NCBI GenBank assembly: GCA_937957845.1
Contig: CALGOD010000687.1
Coordinates: 1 to 6,409, forward strand
DNA: 6,409 bases
DNA from: an uncultured Nocardiopsis sp.
GTDB taxonomy: Bacteria > Actinomycetota > Actinomycetes > Streptosporangiales > Streptosporangiaceae
Reading direction: 5' to 3'
The notes under the pieces were generated by a model that was not told the origin of the DNA, did not search any database, and saw only the letters and a list, made by a program, of their open reading frames with translations. Positions 1 to 5,442 of this stretch are shown piece by piece. The position numbers and the translations under genes are program-made. Within the stretch, counting starts at the first letter, position 1. Every line of letters starts with the position of its first letter.

Positions 1-54
1 CCCCTTCATCAGCGCGGACGCCAACCGGTCGACGGGTCCGGAGAGGCGCTTCAC
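1..54 (-). CDS. Possible 5' end of a minus-strand gene, cut by the window edge (tentative)
   Basis: Reading the minus strand from a GTG at 54 gives 18 open codons to the window edge, MKRLSGPVDRLASALMKG. Seventeen of the 18 codons end in G or C, as in the real genes here. There is no Shine-Dalgarno sequence, but a TACCGT hexamer (TAnnnT) ends 6 nt before the GTG, the spacing typical of leaderless actinobacterial transcripts. The peptide is too short to assign a family. A competing reading is the 3' end of a plus-strand gene: frame 2 is open from base 2 to a TAA at 65-67, also with high GC3. The two exclude each other and the window is too short to decide. Confidence 0.28.
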   Translation of the reverse strand, partial: MKRLSGPVDRLASALMKG

Positions 55-59
55 GCCTG

Positions 60-65
60 TACGGT
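60..65 (-). promoter_or_regulatory. Candidate -10 element for a leaderless transcript starting at 54
   Basis: On the minus strand the hexamer TACCGT (bases 65 to 60) matches TAnnnT and is followed by 6 nt and then a GTG. That would put the transcript start at the start codon. I see no good -35 hexamer. The perfect palindrome at 75-90 lies where the -35 region would be and could be an operator. It is only as good as the tentative gene it would serve. Confidence 0.22.
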
Positions 66-74
66 AACGCCACG

Positions 75-90
75 CACCCGGTTCCGGGTG
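75..90. repeat. Perfect 16-bp palindrome downstream of the MFS gene
   Basis: CACCCGGTTCCGGGTG reads the same on both strands apart from the central TT/AA. It starts 55 nt beyond the MFS stop codon. As RNA it could form a 6-bp stem with a 4-nt loop and act as a weak terminator, but no T-run follows on either strand. Its other possible role is an operator for the tentative gene starting at 54. A looser stem, 96-101 pairing with 119-124, lies between it and the transporter stop. Confidence 0.35.
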
Positions 91-144
91 GAGATCGGCG
101 GGCGTTTTCAGTAAAGATCCGCCGCCCCCACGGCACCGAACGAT

Positions 145-1443
145 TCACCCCGTGGGAGCGGTCCTCATGTCACGGTCGCGCCGCGCCGTACCCGCGCGCA
201 GGGCGAGCACGAACACCGGCACGGTGAACAGGGCCGCGAAGAGGTTGAGACCTCCGAATCCGACCTGGACCAGTGCCACACCCGACAGCGCGCCACCGGC
301 GGCACCACCCAGGTTCATGACCAGGTCGCTGACGCCTTGGGCTCGGGGACGGACCTCGGCGTCCAGGGAGTCGGCCAGCAGCGCCGTCCCCGACACCAGC
401 CCGAACGACCATCCCAGTCCCAGCAGGACCAGCCCGACCGTCACCAGGATCTCGTCGTCGCCCGCCGTCCCGGCCACCGCGGCGGAGACCAACAGGATCA
501 CCTGACCGGTCATCAGCATCGGCACCCGACCGAACCGGTCGGTGAGCCATCCCACCACCGGCGACAGCGCGTACATACCGGCGATGTGCAGGGAGATGGT
601 CAATCCGATCACCGTCAGCGCCGAGCCGTGGTGTGACATGTGCACGGGGGTCATGGTCATGACCCCGACCATGATCGTGTGACTGGCCACGATGCCCACC
701 ACCGCGAGCAGGGCCCGGGGGACGGACCCGATCACCCTCAGCGCACCGAACACGGACAACCGTGCCTTCGGAGTGCCGCCGTCCCGGGGTCGCGCGGCGA
801 CGGCCGTCACGAGCGGGTCCGGGCGCAGCAGCACGAAGGTCAGCACCGCCCCCAAGGAGAACCCGGCCGTGGTGAACAGCACCGGACCCAGCAGTTCGGG
901 CAGCCCCAAGAGCGCCGCCACCCTTCCGCTGGGGGCGATCAGGTTGGGACCAAGCACCGATCCGACCGTGGTGGCCCACACCACGATGGACAGGTCCCTG
1001 CCACGGTTCTCATCGGAGGCCAGGTCGGCGGCGGCGTGGCGGGCCTGCAGGTTGGTGGCGGTCCCCGCACCGATCAGCACCATACCCACCAGGAAGAGCG
1101 CGAAAGTGCCCAGCATCGTGGCGGTGATGGCGACGGTACCGCCGAGCACGCCCAGAACCCACCCCGAGGTGAGACCGGGACGACGCCCGTGCCTGGCGGC
1201 CAGTGAGGCCAGGGGCAGGGCGAACACCGCCGCGCCCAGGGTGATCATGGTGGTGGCCGCGCCCGACCAGGCGTCGGAGCCGGTCAACTCCAGGGCGATG
1301 AGCGCGCCGACGGCGAGCATGGAACCCATCCCGACGCCGCCGGCGACCTGGGCGAGCATGAGGGCCAGGACGGTACGGCGTTGGATCCGGGCCCGTGCCT
1401 CTTCCGTGAGGTCGCCTTTGAGCTGAGCGGTGTGTGCCGACAC
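145..1443 (-). CDS. Major facilitator superfamily (MFS) transporter, 12 helices, substrate unknown
   Basis: This predicted inner-membrane secondary transporter has 432 residues from the GTG at 1443, normal for a 12-helix MFS protein. Hydrophobic segments run from about residue 25 to 415. The loop after helix 2 has a motif A-like SLAARHGRRPG (80-90), and the equivalent loop in the second half has GWLTDRFGRVP (298-308), showing the usual two six-helix halves. A charged linker (about 205-240) joins them, and the tail (417-432) is Arg-rich and cytoplasmic. I chose the GTG because AAGGA lies 7 nt before it. An ATG at 1464 has no ribosome binding site. An ATG at 1521 has AAGG 4 nt upstream, but the 26 extra residues look non-coding and contain the candidate promoter. 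Drug or metabolite efflux driven by protons is common in the family, but nothing here fixes the substrate. Confidence 0.9.
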   Translation of the reverse strand: MSAHTAQLKGDLTEEARARIQRRTVLALMLAQVAGGVGMGSMLAVGALIALELTGSDAWSGAATTMITLGAAVFALPLASLAARHGRRPGLTSGWVLGVLGGTVAITATMLGTFALFLVGMVLIGAGTATNLQARHAAADLASDENRGRDLSIVVWATTVGSVLGPNLIAPSGRVAALLGLPELLGPVLFTTAGFSLGAVLTFVLLRPDPLVTAVAARPRDGGTPKARLSVFGALRVIGSVPRALLAVVGIVASHTIMVGVMTMTPVHMSHHGSALTVIGLTISLHIAGMYALSPVVGWLTDRFGRVPMLMTGQVILLVSAAVAGTAGDDEILVTVGLVLLGLGWSFGLVSGTALLADSLDAEVRPRAQGVSDLVMNLGGAAGGALSGVALVQVGFGGLNLFAALFTVPVFVLALRAGTARRDRDMRTAPTG

Positions 1444-1458
1444 GCATCCATCCTTACG
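1444..1458. repeat. Direct repeat, copy 1 (GCATCCATCCTTACG)
   Basis: This 15-bp unit recurs at 1518-1532 with one difference (T or C at the eighth base). Read on the minus strand, this copy carries the AAGGA ribosome binding site of the MFS gene. Confidence 0.5.
1449..1453 (-). promoter_or_regulatory. Ribosome binding site that selects the GTG start of the MFS gene
   Basis: The minus strand reads GTAAGGATGGATGC and then GTG. The core GGA of AAGGA sits about 7 nt from the GTG at 1443. Neither upstream ATG has a match this good at this spacing, so this site is the main reason for shortening the transporter. Confidence 0.5.
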
Positions 1459-1485
1459 ATTCATCCCATTAAAGGAGGAATCGTA
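1455..1485 (-). promoter_or_regulatory. Candidate promoter/operator of the MFS gene: inverted repeat TACGATTC-N15-GAATCGTA
   Basis: The arms 1455-1462 and 1478-1485 are perfect 8-bp inverted repeats separated by 15 bp. The upstream arm on the minus strand begins with TACGAT (1485-1480), a good TAnnnT -10 element. It would start transcription near 1473 and give a leader of about 30 nt before the GTG at 1443. The downstream arm ends next to the Shine-Dalgarno sequence. A dimeric repressor bound here would cover the -10 and the transcript start. No convincing -35 is seen (GGTCGG at 18 nt spacing), and no regulator gene is adjacent within the window. Confidence 0.35.
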
Positions 1486-1517
1486 GCCTGGAGGGATGGA
1501 ATGCCGACCATGTCGGG

Positions 1518-1532
1518 GCATCCACCCTTACG
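1518..1532. repeat. Direct repeat, copy 2 (GCATCCACCCTTACG)
   Basis: This is the second copy of the 15-bp unit at 1444-1458, offset by 74 bp, with 14 of 15 bases identical. It lies between the stop of the small Trp-rich gene (1542) and the MFS promoter. It contains an AAGG-like sequence followed by an ATG at 1521, so it mimics a translation start. It also overlaps a possible hairpin at 1501-1521 (arms ATGCCGAC and GTCGG-CAT with a 2-nt bulge). Confidence 0.5.
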
Positions 1533-1541
1533 GACACCGGC

Positions 1542-1784
1542 TCAGCCACGCCCGTAACGCCACCGCAGGAAATCGTGTTCCCGTTCGACGTAGCGCATCT
1601 CCGAGTACAGGACATGCGGGTCGTCGGCACTGATGACCACACCGTTCTCGGGGACCACGGGCCAGCACGCGAACGCCCAGAAGCAGCGGGTGTAGGGACC
1701 CCACAGGACCACCCAGGCACCCTGTTTCTGCCATTCGATGTGCTCGGCGATCCGGCGCTGTTCCTCGTCCCCTGTGTCGTCCAT
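1542..1784 (-). CDS. Small unidentified tryptophan-rich protein
   Basis: I do not recognise this family. From the ATG at 1784 the product has 80 residues. The first 22 are acidic and polar and probably helical (DDTGDEEQRRIAEHIEW). A hydrophobic, aromatic stretch follows (AWVVLWGPYTRCFWAFACW, 23-41), then a tail likely to hold a helix (HVLYSEMRYVEREHDFLRWRYG, read in two parts, 57-66 and 67-78). Six Trp occur in 80 residues, at 18, 24, 28, 36, 41 and 75, with Cys at 34 and 40. The central part is interrupted by Gly, Pro and charge, so it looks like the beta core of a small soluble domain rather than a membrane helix. The chosen ATG has AAGG 5 nt upstream. An ATG at 1799 and a GTG at 1808 lack a clear ribosome binding site but cannot be excluded. 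The gene starts 107 nt after panD ends. Confidence 0.65.
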   Translation of the reverse strand: MDDTGDEEQRRIAEHIEWQKQGAWVVLWGPYTRCFWAFACWPVVPENGVVISADDPHVLYSEMRYVEREHDFLRWRYGRG

Positions 1785-1800
1785 GCCAACCTTGGACATA

Positions 1801-1837
1801 CCCGGCACCGGGCGGACCGATCAGGCCGGAACCGGCC
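1801..1837. repeat. Two adjacent GC palindromes between panD and the small gene
   Basis: CCCGGCACCGGG (1801-1812) and GGCCGGAACCGGCC (1824-1837) are both perfect apart from the 2-nt centre and lie 11 bp apart. They fall between the panD stop (1892) and the small gene start (1784). On the panD transcript they could form two short stable hairpins, so a weak terminator or attenuator is possible. No T-run follows. The second shares the core CCGGAACCGG with the palindrome at 75-90. Confidence 0.35.
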
Positions 1838-1891
1838 ACGGCGAGGGGCGCCGAACCCTCCTGCGCGAAGTCGTCGGCGGCCGGTGCGGGG

Positions 1892-2296
1892 TCACCGCCC
1901 CGAGACCAGCTCACTTCCCGGAACGGGCTCCGCGGGGTCGTTGCCCAGGGCGACGATCTTGTTGTCCCGATCCACGTGCACGATGTGCTGGACGTGCTCG
2001 GCACGCTCGGCCTCGGTGAGCTGGGCGTAGGAGATGATGATCACCAGGTCGCCGGGGCTGACCAGCCGTGCCGCGGCACCGTTGATACCGATGACGCCGC
2101 TGCCGCGCTCACCGGTGATGGCGTAGGTCACCAGACGGGCGCCGTTGTCGATGTCGACGATGTGGACCTGTTCGCCGTCGACGATGTCGGCGGCGTCCAT
2201 CAGGTCGGCGTCGATCGTGACCGATCCGACGTAGTGCAGGTCGGCCTGTGTGACCGTGGCGCGGTGGATCTTGCCGTTGATCAGGGTGCGCAGCAC
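1892..2296 (-). CDS. panD: Aspartate 1-decarboxylase precursor (pyruvoyl enzyme)
   Basis: This cytoplasmic enzyme makes beta-alanine and CO2 from L-aspartate, for pantothenate and then coenzyme A. The 134-residue precursor has the family landmarks in their usual places: Lys9, the self-cleavage site Gly24-Ser25 in HYVGSVTID (Ser25 becomes the pyruvoyl group), Arg54, Tyr58, and Asn72 in [12 protein letters not shown] (68-79). [10 protein letters not shown] (81-90) is the conserved end of the barrel. The tail after about residue 115 is polar and variable (ending GSELVSGR). The start is GTG at 2296, with GAGG 8 nt upstream, and no in-frame ATG near it fits the family better. panB and panC are not adjacent, so it probably has its own promoter in 2297-2480, though I could not identify one with confidence. 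Confidence 0.96.
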   Translation of the reverse strand: MLRTLINGKIHRATVTQADLHYVGSVTIDADLMDAADIVDGEQVHIVDIDNGARLVTYAITGERGSGVIGINGAAARLVSPGDLVIIISYAQLTEAERAEHVQHIVHVDRDNKIVALGNDPAEPVPGSELVSGR

Positions 2297-2488
2297 TGTT
2301 CGAGCCTCGTTTCAGGTGTCTTACGAACTACAGGCCCCAAGGGTCCCGTGTCCTTCCATGATGACCCTATCCGCCCGCTTCTTCGGCCATCGGGGTCGCC
2401 CTGGCGTCCAACGCCCTGGTGGGTCCGAATGTTCCGCCGACCGTGCCCACGCGCACCGCCGTCACGGAGCCGCGCACGGATCTCGGGG
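2297..2488. other. Non-coding leader region upstream of panD
   Basis: This is the panD-proximal part of the 296-nt gap between helY and panD. I see no gene here: open frames that cross it are out of frame with their neighbours and lack ribosome binding sites. A TAGGGT hexamer on the minus strand (near 2370) resembles a -10, but nothing resembling a -35 lies 16-19 nt upstream, so I do not call a promoter. Confidence 0.4.
2305..2308 (-). promoter_or_regulatory. Ribosome binding site of panD
   Basis: The minus strand reads ACGAGG, then CTCGAACA, then the GTG at 2296. The GAGG core is 8 nt from the start codon, which supports the GTG start. Confidence 0.55.
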
Positions 2489-2521
2489 CCGGGGCCCCGC
2501 ACGAACGGGGCGGGGCCTCGG
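2489..2521 (-). terminator. Third hairpin after helY
   Basis: The arms 2489-2499 (CCGGGGCCCCG) and 2511-2521 (CGGGGCCTCGG) pair at 10 of 11 positions around an 11-nt loop. It is the last of three consecutive hairpins read by a transcript leaving helY. No T-run follows. The alternative pairings within this G/C-rich block make it the least certain of the three. Confidence 0.35.
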
Positions 2522-2523
2522 TG

Positions 2524-2545
2524 GTGGCCGGACGTCTCCGGCCAC
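2524..2545 (-). terminator. Second hairpin after helY: perfect 9-bp stem
   Basis: GTGGCCGGA (2524-2532) and TCCGGCCAC (2537-2545) are perfect inverted repeats around a 4-nt loop, a very stable GC-rich stem. It follows the first hairpin by 6 nt on the helY transcript. There is no T-run, as is common for actinobacterial terminators, so termination is inferred from stability and position. Confidence 0.5.
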
Positions 2546-2551
2546 GGAAGG

Positions 2552-2585
2552 ACCCGGCGACGTCACCGCCGTGACGTCGTCGGGT
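2552..2585 (-). terminator. Strong hairpin directly after the helY stop; probable operon terminator
   Basis: The inner arms CGACGTCAC (2558-2566) and GTGACGTCG (2571-2579) pair perfectly around a 4-nt loop. After one mismatch the stem continues with ACCCG (2552-2556) and CGGGT (2581-2585), giving 14 pairs in a 15-position stem. It begins 7 nt beyond the helY stop codon, where an intrinsic terminator is expected. No T-run follows. Each inner arm also contains the small palindrome GACGTC. Confidence 0.6.
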
Positions 2586-2592
2586 GCGTCCA

Positions 2593-5430
2593 CTACGCGA
2601 ACGAGGAGTAGGCCACGACCCCGCGGCGGACCAGGTCACCGGCCTTACGCGCGGTGGAACGCACCTGCGCGTCGCCGGTGGCCCCGGCGATCTGGCCCAG
2701 CATGTCCACCAACATCTTGGCGGTGCGCACGAAGTCCCCGGCCGGCATGTCGGCCTGGCGCAGGATGGCGTCCAACCGGTCACCTGAGGCCCACCGGTGA
2801 GCCGTCCACACGAAGCCCAGGTCCGGCTGACGCAGGAACGACACCCGGTGGCGGGACTCGACCTCGTTGAGCTCACCCCACAGGCGCACCATCTCCGTGA
2901 GCGTCTCCTCGATCCGCCCACCGGGCAGACGCGGGTAGGCGTCGTCCCCGCGGCGGGCCTCGTAGACGAGTGCGGCGACGCAGGCCGCCATCTCCACCGG
3001 GTTCAGATCCTTCCACAGCCCCCGTCGCAGGCACTCGGCCACGAGCAGGTCCAGCTCCGAGTAGACCTTGGCCAGGCGCGTCCCCTCCTCGGAGACCTCC
3101 TCCCCCGACAGGTATTCCAGGTCCTCCAGGACTCCGCACACACGGTCGAAGGTACGCGAGATGACATGTGAACGCCCCTCCACCCGGCGGCGCAGACCTT
3201 CGGTCTCCTTGCGCAGTCGGAAGTAGCGCTCGGCCCAACGGGCGTGGTCCTCCCGGTCGGCGCACCCGTGGCAGGGGTGCCCGCGCAGCTCGGCACGCAA
3301 CCGCAGCACCTCGGCGTCCTCGCCCGCGTCGCGCCGTCCCCGCTCGTAGACGGGATCGGAGCCCTGCTCCCTGAGCTTGTTGCGCAGCGTGGAGGCCAGG
3401 TCCTGGCGCGAACGCGGCGACTTCGCCGAGAACGACTTGGGCACGCGCATGCGTCCGGACGGGCGCACCGGAACGGTGAAGTCACTGGCGTTGATCCGCT
3501 TGACCTGCTTGTCCACGGTGAGCACCAGCGGCGCGGGCAGGTCGTGCCTCAACCCCGGGTCCAACACCACCGCGTGGCCGGAGTGACGTCCCGAGGGGAT
3601 GCGGATGATGTCGCCGGTACGCAGCTTCTCCAGACTCTCCAGGGCCTCGTCACGGCGTCGGACCGAACGGTTCCTGGAGAGCACGGCCTCACGGTCGCTC
3701 AGGGCACGGCGCAGCGAGGCGTACTCCATGAAGTCGCCCAGATGGCATTCGGCGGCCTCGGCATAACCCTCCAACGCCTCCTCGTGCTTGCGCAGCTGCT
3801 TGACCAGGCCGACCACCGCGCGGTCGGCCTGGAACTGGGCGAAGGAGGCCTCCAACATGTTGCGGCTGCGCTGACGGCCGACCTGGCCGACCAGGTTGAC
3901 CGCCATGTTGTAGGACGGTTGGAAACTGGAGTTGAGCGGGTAGGTGCGCGTCCCCGCCAGGCTGGCGATCGTCTCGGGGTCGGTGCCGGCCTGCCAGATC
4001 ACCACCGCGTGGCCCTCCACGTCGATGCCGCGCCTCCCGGCGCGTCCGGTGAGCTGGGTGTACTCACCCGGGGTGAGCGGGGCGTGCGTCTCACCGTTCC
4101 ACTTGTCGAGCTTTTCGATGACCACGGTGCGGGCGGGCATGTTGATGCCCAGCGCCAGGGTCTCGGTGGCGAACACCGCGCGGATGAGCCCACGGGAGAA
4201 CAGGTGCTCGACGATCTCCTTGAACGTGGGCAACATCCCGGCGTGGTGGGCGGAGATGCCCGCCTCCAGGGCGCGTATCCACTGGTCGAAGCCGAGCACG
4301 GCCAGGTCGGAGGCGGGGATGTCCGCGCACCTGGTCTCGGCGTACTCGCGGATCTCGTCGGCCTCCTCCGGGGTGGTGAGCACCAGTCCGGCCGACACAC
4401 ACTGGCGGACGGCCTCGTCGCAGCCCGCGCGGCTGAAGACGAAGGTGATCGCGGGCAGCAGTCCCTCGTCGTCCAACTTCTCGATGACGGTGGGCCGTGA
4501 GGGCGGCGCGAAGCGGGAGCGGGGCCGCACGTTGCCGCGGGCACGTGTCTGTGGATGGCGACGGCGGTTGGCCAACTGGGTGAGGCGCGAGTCCTCCTCG
4601 GCCAGATGGGTCAGGCGCGGGTTGATGTGCAGCCTCTGCCCTCCCACCTCGATCTCGCGGGGTCGCCGGCCGTGGCGTCGACGCTCGCGTTTGCGTTTGC
4701 TCTTGCGGCCCTGCGACTCCTCCTCGGAGTCGACGGTGGACTCCTCCTCCACGTTCACGAACAGGTCGTGGATACGGTTGCCGACCATGACGTGCTGCCA
4801 CAGCGGTACGGGGCGCTTCTCGTCGACGATGACGGTGGTGTCCCCGCGCACCTGCTGGAGCCACTCACCGAACTCCTCGGCGTTGCTGACGGTGGCCGAC
4901 AGGGCGACCATGCGCACCGACTCGGGCAGGTGGATGATCACCTCCTCCCAGACCGCGCCGCGGAACCGGTCGGCCAGGTAGTGCACCTCGTCCATCACCA
5001 CGTAGGCCAGCCCGCCGAGGGTCGCCGAGCCCTCGTAGAGCATGTTGCGCAGCACCTCGGTGGTCATCACCACCACCGGGGCCTCGCCGTTGATGCTGTT
5101 GTCCCCGGTCAGCAGCCCGACCTGGTCGGTGCCGTAGCGTCTGACCAGGTCGTTGTACTTCTGGTTGGACAGTGCCTTGATGGGAGTGGTGTAGAAGCAC
5201 TTGGTGCCCTCGGCCAGGGCCAGGTGCACGGCGAACTCCCCGACCACGGTCTTGCCGGAACCGGTCGGCGCGGCCACCAGCACTCCATGGCCGTTCTCCA
5301 GGGCCTTGCAGGCCCTGATCTGGAACGGGTCGAACTCGAACCCGTAGAGGCCTTGGAAGGCCTCGATCGCGGCGCTGGAAGCCCCCTGGCGCCGACGGAA
5401 GGCGGCATACCGCTCAGCATGACTACTCAT
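2593..5430 (-). CDS. helY: HelY-family DExH-box RNA helicase (Ski2/Mtr4-like)
   Basis: This 945-residue superfamily 2 helicase probably unwinds RNA, as its relatives Mtr4 and Ski2 do in RNA decay; the bacterial role is less settled. Motifs in order: FDPFQ (33-37), Walker A APTGSGKT (54-61), TTPIKALSNQKY (81-92), LLTGD (106-110), DEVH (147-150), SATVSN (178-183), FVFSRAGC (330-337), ATETLALGINMPARTV (421-436) and QLTGRAGRRG (459-468). All are intact. A charged insert (about 226-310, acidic then strongly basic) separates the two RecA domains. After a winged-helix and linker region, HPCHGCADREDH (718-729) holds a CxxC pair with flanking His. The end (about 770-945) resembles the DSHCT helical domain of the family. 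The ATG at 5430 lies 12 nt after the preceding stop with only a weak GGA upstream, suggesting translational coupling in an operon with the lipid kinase. Confidence 0.93.
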   Translation of the reverse strand: MSSHAERYAAFRRRQGASSAAIEAFQGLYGFEFDPFQIRACKALENGHGVLVAAPTGSGKTVVGEFAVHLALAEGTKCFYTTPIKALSNQKYNDLVRRYGTDQVGLLTGDNSINGEAPVVVMTTEVLRNMLYEGSATLGGLAYVVMDEVHYLADRFRGAVWEEVIIHLPESVRMVALSATVSNAEEFGEWLQQVRGDTTVIVDEKRPVPLWQHVMVGNRIHDLFVNVEEESTVDSEEESQGRKSKRKRERRRHGRRPREIEVGGQRLHINPRLTHLAEEDSRLTQLANRRRHPQTRARGNVRPRSRFAPPSRPTVIEKLDDEGLLPAITFVFSRAGCDEAVRQCVSAGLVLTTPEEADEIREYAETRCADIPASDLAVLGFDQWIRALEAGISAHHAGMLPTFKEIVEHLFSRGLIRAVFATETLALGINMPARTVVIEKLDKWNGETHAPLTPGEYTQLTGRAGRRGIDVEGHAVVIWQAGTDPETIASLAGTRTYPLNSSFQPSYNMAVNLVGQVGRQRSRNMLEASFAQFQADRAVVGLVKQLRKHEEALEGYAEAAECHLGDFMEYASLRRALSDREAVLSRNRSVRRRDEALESLEKLRTGDIIRIPSGRHSGHAVVLDPGLRHDLPAPLVLTVDKQVKRINASDFTVPVRPSGRMRVPKSFSAKSPRSRQDLASTLRNKLREQGSDPVYERGRRDAGEDAEVLRLRAELRGHPCHGCADREDHARWAERYFRLRKETEGLRRRVEGRSHVISRTFDRVCGVLEDLEYLSGEEVSEEGTRLAKVYSELDLLVAECLRRGLWKDLNPVEMAACVAALVYEARRGDDAYPRLPGGRIEETLTEMVRLWGELNEVESRHRVSFLRQPDLGFVWTAHRWASGDRLDAILRQADMPAGDFVRTAKMLVDMLGQIAGATGDAQVRSTARKAGDLVRRGVVAYSSFA

Positions 5431-5442
5431 ATGGTTTCCAGC

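Noticed and set aside
1471..1502. A textbook Shine-Dalgarno sequence AAAGGAGG on the plus strand near 1471-1478
   Set aside because: The next ATG at suitable distance opens no credible plus-strand gene, because the region runs antisense into the real small gene. The match is probably incidental.
1444..1521. Extending the MFS protein to the ATG at 1521 (458 residues)
   Set aside because: The added residues are polar and unlike an MFS N-terminus, and they span the -10-like element and inverted repeat. The GTG at 1443 has the better-spaced ribosome binding site. The choice is not fully certain.
1528..2004. A 158-codon minus-strand frame overlapping panD and the small gene
   Set aside because: It overlaps panD, which is certain, and its sequence is low-complexity Ser/Arg/Gly without a ribosome binding site.
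2367..2921. A 184-codon minus-strand frame running from inside helY into the helY-panD gap
   Set aside because: It is Cys/Arg/Trp/Ser-rich, out of frame with helY, and crosses the hairpin array. This is typical of a GC-rich shadow frame.
3244..4500. A 418-codon open frame on the plus strand, antisense to helY
   Set aside because: It is the mirror of helY codons in GC-rich DNA. Composition is unnatural (Val, Gly, Asp, His, Gln, Leu runs), there are no recognisable motifs, and helY has every helicase motif in frame on the other strand.
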